A stretch of 6,327 nt of DNA from Cyanobacteria bacterium UBA8803 (GTDB taxonomy: Bacteria > Cyanobacteriota > Cyanobacteriia > Cyanobacteriales > Coleofasciculaceae): assembly GCA_003505715.1 (NCBI GenBank), contig DNXU01000117.1:12673-18999 (forward strand), read 5' to 3'. Below the pieces are notes generated by a model. It ran no database searches and was not told the origin of the DNA. It was given only the letters and a program-made list of their open reading frames with translations. Both the position numbers and the translations under genes were made by a program. Shown here one piece after another: positions 1 to 6,327 of this stretch. Within the stretch, counting starts at the first letter, position 1. Each line of letters starts with the position of its first letter.

Positions 1-36
1 CCTTTTGTTTGCCCTCATCCTTTTGTTTGCCCTCAT
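1..36 (-). repeat. 18-bp in-frame tandem repeat inside the PAS coding region
   Basis: Bases 1-18 and 19-36 are identical copies of an 18-bp unit (plus strand CCTTTTGTTTGCCCTCAT), followed by a partial third copy (CCTTT, then divergence). On the coding strand the unit reads KDEGKQ. Further copies may lie beyond the left edge. The core GGATGAGGG / CCCTCATCC resembles the short GGATGA/TCATCC repeats scattered in many cyanobacterial genomes. That family resemblance is from general knowledge and not proven here. Confidence 0.85.
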
Positions 37-742
37 CCTTTCCTAGAATTGGAAAGCAGAACTCCTGGCAGTACTCCCGGCCTTGGTGGGATTTCGTATA
101 CCAATCTGTTAATAGTTGTTCCTGTTCTTCGGCTTTAACCAAATGTAACCAGCTTTTGCCCAAGCTCTCTTCCAAGGTAAAACCGCAGATTTTTTGACAG
201 CGCGGGTTAATATAGGTACACTTGCCCTCCACATCGGTGAGGAAAATACCGACGGGCGAACAGGCACTTAATGAACGAAACCTCTCTTCACTTTGGCGGA
301 GTTCGTAGTTAATCGTTGCTAGTTGTACGGCTTGGTGTTTGACCTCTTCTGTTTTCTTGAACAAGTCTACAAATACCGCCACCTTCGAGGCTAAGATTTC
401 CGCATCGATGGGTTTGAGTAGGTAGTCTACTGCCCCTAAGGAATAGCCTTTAAACATCAGCGACTCACTACTATCGAAAGCAGTCAGGAAAATAATTGGA
501 GTATGTTGCGATCGCTCTCGATTCCGAATTAGTGTAGCCGTCTCAAAGCCATCCATCCCCGGCATCCGGACATCGAGCAGAATCACTGCGAAATCCTGCT
601 TGAGGAGATATCTCAAGGCTTCTTCCCCTGATTGGGCTTTGACTAATTTCTGACCCGGTTTGTCCAGAATAGCCTCTAGAGCCAGGAGATTTTCTGGATG
701 GTCATCAACTAGGAGAACGTTTATACTAGATTCGGGCTGCAT
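2..742 (-). CDS. Receiver-PAS signalling protein, 3' end cut by the window (probably a PAS sensor kinase)
   Basis: This frame is open from an ATG at 742 down to the left edge (247 complete codons, no stop). Residues 8-125 form a CheY-like receiver: acidic pair D13/D14 in LLVDDHPEN, phospho-acceptor D57 in LLDVRMPGMDG, T87 in IIFLTAFD, and K110 in the LLKPID motif. A short helical linker (about 126-150) leads into a PAS domain starting at SEERFRSL (151-157), with the PAS core GIFLTDVEGKCTYINP at 165-180. Cyanobacterial proteins with this layout usually continue into more PAS/GAF domains and a HisKA/HATPase kinase, but that part is outside the window, so kinase activity is inferred. The start is well supported: an AAGG ribosome-binding site lies 7 bases upstream, and the ATG follows the cheB stop by 4 bases, which implies translational coupling. 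Oddity: an 18-bp in-frame duplication at the left edge gives KDEGKQ twice inside the PAS domain. The receiver probably takes phosphate from a histidine kinase, plausibly the hybrid kinase of this cluster. Confidence 0.9.
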   Translation of the reverse strand, partial: MQPESSINVLLVDDHPENLLALEAILDKPGQKLVKAQSGEEALRYLLKQDFAVILLDVRMPGMDGFETATLIRNRERSQHTPIIFLTAFDSSESLMFKGYSLGAVDYLLKPIDAEILASKVAVFVDLFKKTEEVKHQAVQLATINYELRQSEERFRSLSACSPVGIFLTDVEGKCTYINPRCQKICGFTLEESLGKSWLHLVKAEEQEQLLTDWYTKSHQGREYCQEFCFPILGKDEGKQKDEGKQK

Positions 743-746
743 AGTT

Positions 747-1382
747 TTACCTTAAGGCGGGGCAACAAATATTTACTAAAAACGGCGCAATCTTGTCCAG
801 CGGCAAAATCTTGGCTGTCGCAACAGCCGAAATTGCGGCTTTAGGCATCATCGGGCAAAAAGCGGTAGTCGGTTCCTGAACGATCGCTAAGCCGCCATGA
901 GCTTTAATTTTTGCCAGACCCTGACTTCCATCCGCACTGGCTCCCGTCAAAATCACTCCCACTGCTTTCTCAGCATAAGTATCCGCTGCGGACTCGAATA
1001 GGACATCAATTGATGGCCGCGCAAAGTTTATAGGAGCATCCGTTGACAGCGCGAAGGTACAGAACGGGCTGCCGTTTTGACCTGGTGAATTCTCCTTTAG
1101 TTGCGGCGCTTCCACCAACAAGTGATAGTCAGCAGGGGCTAAGTAGATTCGTCCGGGTGCGATCGCATCTTTATCTTCTACCTCTGTCAGGGGCAAGGCG
1201 CACTGGCGCTGTAAGAAACCGCTCAGATTCTCTTCAGAATTCTTGTGGCGATGTTGGGCGATCGCCATAGGCACCAGGAAACTTTCCGGCAACCCGGCTA
1301 GCAAGACTTCGAGGGCGTGCAATCCGCCTAAGGATGTGCCAATTACCACGAGTTCGTAAGGGCAATGGTCTAGTAAAGACAT
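747..1382 (-). CDS. cheB: CheB-type protein-glutamate methylesterase, catalytic domain only
   Basis: It hydrolyses glutamate methyl esters (and may deamidate glutamines) on chemoreceptor-like proteins, opposing CheR. Counting from the ATG at 1382 (211 aa), the catalytic triad is intact: S17 in VIGTSLGG, H44 in AQHRHK and D151 in TGASADGSQG. The substrate-groove segment INFARPSIDVLFESAA (118-133) and the late MMPKAAI motif also match the family. Classical CheB is about 350 aa, with an N-terminal receiver that inhibits the esterase until phosphorylated. That receiver is absent, and the gene starts almost at the catalytic domain. The start is uncertain. An in-frame GTG at 1478 would add 32 residues and overlap cheR by 29 bp. 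I prefer 1382 because the catalytic fold begins 9-10 residues later and the extra residues match nothing I recognise, although 1382 has no good Shine-Dalgarno sequence. It lies downstream of cheR and 4 bases upstream of the receiver-PAS gene. It is probably cytoplasmic, as no signal peptide or membrane segment is visible. Confidence 0.92.
   Translation of the reverse strand: MSLLDHCPYELVVIGTSLGGLHALEVLLAGLPESFLVPMAIAQHRHKNSEENLSGFLQRQCALPLTEVEDKDAIAPGRIYLAPADYHLLVEAPQLKENSPGQNGSPFCTFALSTDAPINFARPSIDVLFESAADTYAEKAVGVILTGASADGSQGLAKIKAHGGLAIVQEPTTAFCPMMPKAAISAVATAKILPLDKIAPFLVNICCPALR
749..753 (-). promoter_or_regulatory. Ribosome-binding site of the receiver-PAS gene, overlapping the cheB stop
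   Basis: The coding strand reads AAGGT, with AAGG 7 bases before the ATG at 742. The site overlaps the TAA stop of cheB (747-749), so ribosomes finishing cheB are positioned to restart on the next gene. It is the clearest Shine-Dalgarno sequence in the window that serves a recognisable gene. Confidence 0.65.
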
Positions 1383-1449
1383 AGAGGCGTGTTGACTGAT
1401 AGAGACTTGCCGCCGCCATGACTCTATCGAGTACTTTTTTTGGTCACCT

Positions 1450-2310
1450 TTACCGAATCCTGCGGTAGAGCTTCTCACGCTTTTCTAGCACCTCATAGTC
1501 TTGTTCGTGGGGAGTAAATCTCAGGGTTTCTTGGCGTCCTAATCCTAAAACGCCAAACGGACTAAGACTCTCGTACAACAAGTTATGAACTCGTTGTTGG
1601 AGCGATTGATTGAAATAAATCATAACATTTCGGCATAGGATAACATGGAACTCATTAAACGAACCATCGGTAGCTAAATTGTGCTGGGAAAAAATCATGT
1701 TTTCTTTGAGATTGGAGCGGAAAATGGCGTGGTCGTAAGCTGCCGTATAGTACTCTGAAAAAGACTTTTTGCCACCAGCGAGAATATAGTTCTGGGTATA
1801 TTCCTGCATCAAATTCAGCTGGAAAATACCATCCTTTGCTTGTCTCAAAACCATCTCGTTCATATCAGTAGCATAGAGCCGACAGCGGTGGTACAAGCCT
1901 TCTTCTTGCAACAGAATCGCCATAGAGTAAACTTCTTCTCCCGTAGAACACCCCCCATGCCAAATTCTAATAAACGGATAGGTACGCAACAGGGGCACGA
2001 CTTTGTCGCGAAAGGCCAAATAAAAAGTAGGATCGCGGAACATCGCTGTGACGTGAACGGATAGACCCAGCAGGAATCTTTCCAGACAGGCGGGGTCATG
2101 CAGTACCTTTTCTTGCAGTCCAGAAACACTTGTCAATCCCTCCGCCCGAATCGTATTCCAGATCCGCCGTTTGAGAGAGGCAAAGGCATAATCCCGAAAG
2201 TCAAATCCGTAGTAACGATACAAACCCTCCAAGAGCAATTGAATTTCAATTGTCTCCAGTTCGTTCTTTTGCTGAACTCGGTCATTAGAGTAGCGGAGCA
2301 TTCGTAACAT
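1450..2310 (-). CDS. cheR: CheR-type protein-glutamate O-methyltransferase
   Basis: This 286-aa protein transfers methyl from S-adenosylmethionine to glutamate side chains of receptor-type proteins. The length is typical for a single-domain CheR. The N-terminal helical subdomain (about 18-100) includes YRYYGFDFRDYA and the MFRDPTFY stretch (90-97), which replaces the NETxFFR motif of enterobacterial CheR and is a variant I associate with cyanobacterial family members. The SAM-binding motif is IWHGGCSTGEEVYS (116-129), with a cofactor-contacting acidic residue at D149 in LYATDMNE. The conserved CRNVMIYFN lies at 226-234. No TPR tail or PAS/kinase fusion is present, unlike larger CheR homologues. 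The ATG at 2310 has no close Shine-Dalgarno sequence, and an ATG three codons in (2301) is equally possible; both precede the conserved start of the fold. It sits 147 bp downstream of the hybrid kinase and directly upstream of cheB, the usual writer-eraser pairing. It is probably soluble. Confidence 0.93.
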   Translation of the reverse strand: MLRMLRYSNDRVQQKNELETIEIQLLLEGLYRYYGFDFRDYAFASLKRRIWNTIRAEGLTSVSGLQEKVLHDPACLERFLLGLSVHVTAMFRDPTFYLAFRDKVVPLLRTYPFIRIWHGGCSTGEEVYSMAILLQEEGLYHRCRLYATDMNEMVLRQAKDGIFQLNLMQEYTQNYILAGGKKSFSEYYTAAYDHAIFRSNLKENMIFSQHNLATDGSFNEFHVILCRNVMIYFNQSLQQRVHNLLYESLSPFGVLGLGRQETLRFTPHEQDYEVLEKREKLYRRIR

Positions 2311-2354
2311 TAAAATGAAATCGATCCTTAGGGATACTGAGTAAGGAGGAGGAA

Positions 2355-2394
2355 TGAAAGATGAGGAAGGGAAATTTCCTACTTACATCCTTCA
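2355..2394 (-). other. Imperfect hairpin in the kinase-cheR intergenic gap
   Basis: In the minus-strand transcript UGAAGGAUG (from 2394) pairs with CAUCUUUCA (ending at 2355) over nine positions, one a G-U wobble. Inside it AGGAA can pair with UUCCU around a 7-base loop, leaving a 5-base bulge on one side. A perfect palindrome GGAAATTTCC (2370-2379) gives a competing fold. The run after the stem is pyrimidine-rich (UUCCUCCUCCUU) but not a U-tract, so I do not call it an intrinsic terminator. It could be an mRNA processing or stability element, or the remnant of an inverted-repeat element. A smaller hairpin, AAAGT-TCAG-ACTTT, abuts it at 2394-2407. The rest of the 147-bp gap shows no gene or convincing promoter. 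Confidence 0.45.
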
Positions 2395-2457
2395 AAGTTC
2401 AGACTTTAGGTCAACTTCCTTTTAAGGTAGCAACTGCCAGCTCCTCTCTAAAAGTGC

Positions 2458-5400
2458 CTAACGATAGAGCCAAACGCGCAAAAGAGAGAGTAACTGATCG
2501 GGATCGACGGGTTTGGTGATGTAGTCAGATGCCCCAGCTTCAATACATTTATCGCGATCGCCTTTCATGGCTTTGGCCGTGAGGGCGATCACTGGTAGGG
2601 TAGCAAATTCACTCCTTTGGCGGATGACACGCATAGTTTCGTAGCCATCCATTTCCGGCATCATGACATCCATTAGTACGACATCAACATTGGGGGTATT
2701 TTCTAATAGCGCCAGACCATCCCGACCGTTCTCAGCAAACAGCACCTGCATCTCATGGCGTTCCAACATACTGGTTAGGGCAAAGATGTTGCGCATGTCA
2801 TCATCCACGATCAGAACTTTTTTGCCCGCGAGAATGGGGTCAGTTTGATGCAGCGCTTCCAGGATCTGCCGCTGTGTTTGAGGCAAATTGGCTTGAACTC
2901 GGTGCAAGAATAAGGCTGTTTCGTCTAGAAGTCGTTCTGGCGATCGCACATCTTTGATAATGATGGTATCTGCCATCCGCTTGAGTTCGGTTTCTTGAGC
3001 TCGCGTTAGCTCCTGTCCGGTATAGACAATAATTGGTATGGCCTGTAGCTGTGAGTCCTGCTTGATCTGTTCGATTAGTTCCAAACCCGTCATATCTGGC
3101 AGGCCCAAATCGATAACGATGCAGTCAAAGTGCCCTGCTTTCAGCGCGGAGAGTGCGGCTTCACCCGTACTAACAGCAGTGGTCGAAACATCAGTGTTGC
3201 CGATCAATTCCACCATACTGTGACGCTGAGTCTCGTCATCTTCCACCACCAGCAGATTCTTCACCTTGCGCTCGACAAAGGTCTTAATAGAAGACAATGC
3301 CTCAGCCAAAGCTTCGCGGCTAACTGGCTTTTGCAAGTAAGCTAGCGCTCCGAGTTGCAAGCTGCGGTGCCGTCCTTCTTCGACGGAGATGATATGGACG
3401 GGGATATGACGAGTATTGGGGTCATGCTTTAAGCGATCCAGCACTGTCCAACCATCCATTCCTGGCATTCTAATATCTAGGGTGATGGCATTGGGCTTAT
3501 AGTCCTGCGCCATTGCCAGTCCCACATCGCTGCGGGAGGCGACCAAACCTTTAAATCCTGCCTCTCGCGCCAAATCTAACAAGATCCGGGCAAAGTTAAG
3601 GTCATCTTCAATAATTAAAAGCACGGGATCTTCTGGCAAAATATTGTCTCTGTCATCGGCTAGGCTGCTGGCTGATCGAGACTGGGCAGTGAGTTGGCTA
3701 GTTTCCAAGATGCGCGGGCGAGCAGGAGGGGGAAGGGGGGCGAGAGTGCGGGAGCGAGTGGATGTAGGAGGTAAGAGCGTTGTTAGCCCGGTAGTATCTT
3801 CCTCTGGCTCACCCTGCGGATCTTGGTAAGTCTGCGGTAGATAAAGGGTAAAGGTGCTGCCTTGATCCGGATGGCTTACTAAGGTAATTTCCCCACCCAA
3901 GAGTCGGGCGATTTCTCGACTGATAGACAAGCCTAAGCCCGTGCCTCCGTATTTGCGACTGGTTGTACCATCCGCCTGCTGAAAGGCTTCAAAAATAATC
4001 CTTTGCTTTTCGCGGGGAATGCCGATACCTGTATCGCTCACTACAAAGGCAATGACCGTTCCGGTACGATTTAAGACCTCGTGACTAGCACTCCACCCTT
4101 GAGTGGCGACTTCGACCATTAAGCTAACTTCCCCCCGATCTGTAAATTTAAAGGCATTAGAGAGCAGATTCTTCAGAACTTGTTGCAAGCGTTTCGGATC
4201 TGTATAGATGGCATTGGGTAGATTGGGTCTAAATTCCAGCCTGAAATCAAGGTTTTTGTCTTGGGCAAGTTGACGGAAGGTGCGTTCTATTTGACTCTCT
4301 AGCTCGGTGAACCGCATCTGGCTAATGTCAACTGACATGGTTCCCGATTCGATCTTGGCGAGATCTAGGATGTCATTAATTAGTCCGAGGAGGTCGCTAC
4401 CAGCAGAATAAATAGTTTGGCTATATTCAACTTGCCTTTGACTGAGGTTGCCATCCGGGTTCTCAGTGAGCAGCTTGGCCAAAATTAACAAGCTGTTCAG
4501 AGGTGTCCGCAATTCATGGGACATGTTCGCTAGAAATTCTGACTTATACTTAGAGGTCAAAGCCAGTTGCTCGGCTTTCTCTTCTATCGCTTGTCGAGCT
4601 TGTTCGATCTCGCGATTTTTGCGCTCAACCTCTTTTTTTTGCAGCGATAATAGTTCCGCTTTCTCTTCTAGTTCTTCGTTGGTCTGTTGCAACTCTTCCT
4701 GTTGGTTCTTCAGGAGTTCCTCTGAAGCTTTGAGCGATCGAGCCTGTTGTTCCAAGCGCTGGTTGGTTTCGGTGAGTTCTTTTTGTTGGGTTTGCAGTTC
4801 TTCGGCCAAGGACTGGGACTGCTTGAGCAACTCCTCCGTGCGCATACTAGCTGCAATTGTATTCAAGACGATCGCAATACTTTCGGTGAGTTGATCTAAG
4901 AAGGTGAGGTGAATCTCGCTAAAGCGCTGGAACGAGGCGAGTTCTATTACTGCTGTCACTTGCCCTTCAAACAGGACGGGTAAGACCACGTCATTGAGTG
5001 GGCTAGCTTCTCCCAAACCCGAACTAATCTTAATATAGTTGTCCGGCACGTCAGTCAGCAGAATGCGTTCCTTTTCCAAAGCACATTGCCCTACTAAACC
5101 TTCTCCTAAAAAGAATCGGTTGGCTAGATGCTTGCGTTCCCGGTAGGCGTAGGTACTGAGGAGCTTGAGGAAGAGTGCTTGTTCGGCGGTTTCCATCAGG
5201 TAGAAGGCACCGTGTTGAGCATTCACTAAGGGGGCAAGTTCCGACAAAATAAGTTTGGAAACGGTTTCTAAATCTCGCTGACCCTGAAGCATCCGGGTGA
5301 ATTTAGCCAGGTTGGTTTTTAACCAATCTTGCTCGGTATTCTTCTGAGTAGTCTCCCGCAGGTTGGCAATCATCTGGTTGATGTTGTCTTTGAGAACGGC

Positions 5401-6327
5401 TACTTCCCCTTGCGCCTCCACGGAAATAGACCGGGTCAAATCCCCTTTCGTCACGGCAATAGCAACTTCTGCGATCGCTCGCAACTGGGTAGTCAGGGTG
5501 GCAGCTAGTTCGTTGACGTTGTCCGTTAAGTCTCGCCAAGTCCCTGCCGCACCGGGTACTTTGGCTTGTCCGCCCAACTTCCCTTCAATTCCTACTTCCC
5601 GCGCCACGGTGGTTACCTGATCGGCGAAGGTGGCTAGGGTATCGATCATCTCGTTGATCGTATCTGCCAGGGTTTCGATCTCACCCTTGGCATCAAGCAT
5701 CAGTTTGCGCTTCAAGTCACCGTTGGCAACAGCGGTTACCACCTTGGCAATGCCCCGCACCTGGGCAGTTAGGTTACCAGCCATGGAGTTAACATTGTCG
5801 GTCAAATCCTTCCAAGTGCCTGCCACGCCTGTAACCTGGGCTTGACCGCCTAACTTGCCTTCAGTGCCCACTTCCCGCGCCACCCGCGTCACCTCCGAGG
5901 CAAAGGAACTGAGTTGGTCTACCATCGTGTTGATGGTGTCCTTGAGTTCCAAAATCTCGCCTCTGACATCAACGGTAATTTTCTTGGAGAGGTCGCCGTT
6001 AGCTACCGCCTTAGTGACTTCGGCAATGTTGCGCACTTGAGCGGTTAGGTTCCCCGCCATCAAGTTAACGTTATCGGTCAAATCCTTCCAGGTGCCCCCA
6101 ACGCCTCGCACGTAGGCTTGCACGCCTAACTTGCCTTCCGTACCCACCTCCCGGGCAACGCGCGTCACCTCCGAGGCAAAGGAGTTGAGCTGGTCTACCA
6201 TCGTGTTAATCGTGTTTTTCAGCTCTAAAATTTCGCCTTTCACATCAACGGTAATTTTCTTAGAAAGGTCGCCATTTGCCACTGCTGTCGTGACATCGGC
6301 GATATTGCGCACTTGGGCGGTTAAGCT
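2458..6327 (-). CDS. Multi-HAMP, GAF-containing hybrid histidine kinase with three receivers (N-terminus outside the window)
   Basis: The frame is open from the right edge to a TAG stop, giving 1289 visible residues; the true start lies beyond 6327. Numbering from the edge: tandem HAMP units of 92 aa at 7-98, 99-190 and 191-282, then a terminal HAMP (283 to about 330); GAF domain about 350-490; Glu/Gln-rich coiled coil about 495-600; HisKA with phospho-acceptor H604 in SHELRTP; HATPase with N-box [13 protein letters not shown]1 DTGIG (765-769) and G2 GGTGLGLS; a Pro/Ser/Thr-rich linker (about 835-900); receiver 1 (D951, K1000); receiver 2 (D1073, K1125 followed by Asp instead of Pro); receiver 3 (D1220, T1250, K1272). 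All residues needed for autophosphorylation and receiver phosphorylation are present. No HPt, DNA-binding or chemoreceptor signalling domain and no membrane span is visible, but the missing N-terminus could hold membrane or more HAMP segments. The GAF lacks an obvious bilin-binding signature. The repeated [15 protein letters not shown]...[11 protein letters not shown] signature is shared with bacterial multi-HAMP kinases and fungal group III (Nik1/Os-1) kinases. It is the first gene of the cluster seen here, upstream of cheR. Confidence 0.95.
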   Translation of the reverse strand, partial: SLTAQVRNIADVTTAVANGDLSKKITVDVKGEILELKNTINTMVDQLNSFASEVTRVAREVGTEGKLGVQAYVRGVGGTWKDLTDNVNLMAGNLTAQVRNIAEVTKAVANGDLSKKITVDVRGEILELKDTINTMVDQLSSFASEVTRVAREVGTEGKLGGQAQVTGVAGTWKDLTDNVNSMAGNLTAQVRGIAKVVTAVANGDLKRKLMLDAKGEIETLADTINEMIDTLATFADQVTTVAREVGIEGKLGGQAKVPGAAGTWRDLTDNVNELAATLTTQLRAIAEVAIAVTKGDLTRSISVEAQGEVAVLKDNINQMIANLRETTQKNTEQDWLKTNLAKFTRMLQGQRDLETVSKLILSELAPLVNAQHGAFYLMETAEQALFLKLLSTYAYRERKHLANRFFLGEGLVGQCALEKERILLTDVPDNYIKISSGLGEASPLNDVVLPVLFEGQVTAVIELASFQRFSEIHLTFLDQLTESIAIVLNTIAASMRTEELLKQSQSLAEELQTQQKELTETNQRLEQQARSLKASEELLKNQQEELQQTNEELEEKAELLSLQKKEVERKNREIEQARQAIEEKAEQLALTSKYKSEFLANMSHELRTPLNSLLILAKLLTENPDGNLSQRQVEYSQTIYSAGSDLLGLINDILDLAKIESGTMSVDISQMRFTELESQIERTFRQLAQDKNLDFRLEFRPNLPNAIYTDPKRLQQVLKNLLSNAFKFTDRGEVSLMVEVATQGWSASHEVLNRTGTVIAFVVSDTGIGIPREKQRIIFEAFQQADGTTSRKYGGTGLGLSISREIARLLGGEITLVSHPDQGSTFTLYLPQTYQDPQGEPEEDTTGLTTLLPPTSTRSRTLAPLPPPARPRILETSQLTAQSRSASSLADDRDNILPEDPVLLIIEDDLNFARILLDLAREAGFKGLVASRSDVGLAMAQDYKPNAITLDIRMPGMDGWTVLDRLKHDPNTRHIPVHIISVEEGRHRSLQLGALAYLQKPVSREALAEALSSIKTFVERKVKNLLVVEDDETQRHSMVELIGNTDVSTTAVSTGEAALSALKAGHFDCIVIDLGLPDMTGLELIEQIKQDSQLQAIPIIVYTGQELTRAQETELKRMADTIIIKDVRSPERLLDETALFLHRVQANLPQTQRQILEALHQTDPILAGKKVLIVDDDMRNIFALTSMLERHEMQVLFAENGRDGLALLENTPNVDVVLMDVMMPEMDGYETMRVIRQRSEFATLPVIALTAKAMKGDRDKCIEAGASDYITKPVDPDQLLSLLRVWLYR
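5482..6309 (-). repeat. Tandem 276-bp coding repeat (92-aa HAMP units)
   Basis: Three complete in-frame units lie head to tail: 6034-6309, 5758-6033 and 5482-5757. A partial unit follows (5481 to about 5340) and the tail of a preceding one runs to the right edge (SLTAQV). Units 1 and 2 are nearly identical in protein (both start RNIA, contain [14 protein letters not shown] and end NLTAQV), and much of the DNA matches too. Unit 3 is more diverged ([19 protein letters not shown]). Each unit holds a HAMP-like pair of helices around GDL...GE plus the linker VAREVG.EGKLG.QA..GTW.DLTDNVN. The gradient suggests recent duplication or homogenisation at the distal end of the array, with the unit nearest the GAF domain being oldest. 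The unit number of the full gene is unknown because the array continues past the window. Confidence 0.9.

Noticed and set aside
9..197. Plus-strand ORF starting with a PSSF repeat at the left edge
   Set aside because: It is antisense to a clear PAS domain. The PSSF repeat is the reverse reading of the 18-bp duplication.
2370..2407. Intrinsic terminator after the hybrid kinase
   Set aside because: The stems are AT-rich or interrupted and lack a following U-tract in the minus-strand transcript, so termination is not supported.
2386..2414. TTGACC on the minus strand (2409-2414) as the -35 box of a cheR promoter
   Set aside because: At spacings of 17-19 bases the sequence is AGGATG, GGATGT or GATGTA, with at most two matches to TATAAT. 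No extended -10 is present, so no promoter is called.
3716..3752. G-tracts on the plus strand (3, 5, 6 and 3 G) as a possible G-quadruplex
   Set aside because: Loops between the outer tracts are 8-9 bases, and the tracts are explained by proline codons of the [10 protein letters not shown] linker in the kinase. Nothing suggests a regulatory role.
4448..4894. 148-aa plus-strand ORF rich in Ser and Cys
   Set aside because: It is the antisense shadow of the kinase coiled coil: Glu and Gln codons read backwards give Ser/Phe/Cys-rich sequence. No ribosome-binding site or domain is apparent.
5303..6040. Several ORFs on both strands over the HAMP array, including similar plus-strand ORFs repeating MxxVxTSRAT-like wording
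   Set aside because: Their similarity to one another only mirrors the 276-bp HAMP repeat in other frames. The coding frame with HAMP motifs is continuous and explains the region.
6310..6312. GTG at 6312 as the start of the hybrid kinase
   Set aside because: The frame stays open to the window edge, and the preceding codons (SLTAQ) match the end of a HAMP unit, so this is an internal valine and the gene continues outside the window.

Overview
The window looks like a chromosomal segment of a cyanobacterium, probably a filamentous or otherwise large-genome one. The main clue is the palindrome GCGATCGC (HIP1), which I find exactly six times in 6.3 kb (508-515, 1159-1166, 1258-1265, 2554-2561, 2940-2947, 5471-5478), with further one-base variants such as ACGATCGC. 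Moderate GC content, very large multidomain two-component proteins and degenerate GGATGA/TCATCC-type repeats fit the same group. The genus cannot be named from the sequence.

All four recognisable genes lie on the minus strand and read from right to left. (1) 2458-6327: a hybrid histidine kinase whose N-terminus is outside the window. It has tandem HAMP domains, a GAF domain, a Glu/Gln-rich coiled coil, a HisKA/HATPase core and three receiver domains. (2) 1450-2310: a CheR-type methyltransferase. (3) 747-1382, or to 1478 if an upstream GTG is used: a CheB-type methylesterase domain with no receiver. (4) 2-742: a receiver-PAS protein cut by the left edge, probably the front end of another sensor kinase. 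cheR, cheB and the receiver-PAS gene are tightly packed (4 bases between cheB and the last gene). A 147-bp gap holding an imperfect hairpin separates the kinase from cheR. No terminator or clear promoter is visible, so one transcript is plausible.

Inferred working model: the HAMP/GAF kinase senses an unknown signal and moves phosphate through its own receivers and perhaps to the receiver-PAS protein. CheR and CheB add and remove methyl groups on glutamates of a partner. The visible part has no chemoreceptor signalling domain, CheA or CheW, so the methylation target is the main open question. It may be a receptor elsewhere or the kinase itself.

The plus strand carries only shadow reading frames, apart from one very small ORF in the intergenic gap that is probably repeat debris. 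No RNA genes, CRISPR arrays, insertion sequences or transposase fragments were seen.
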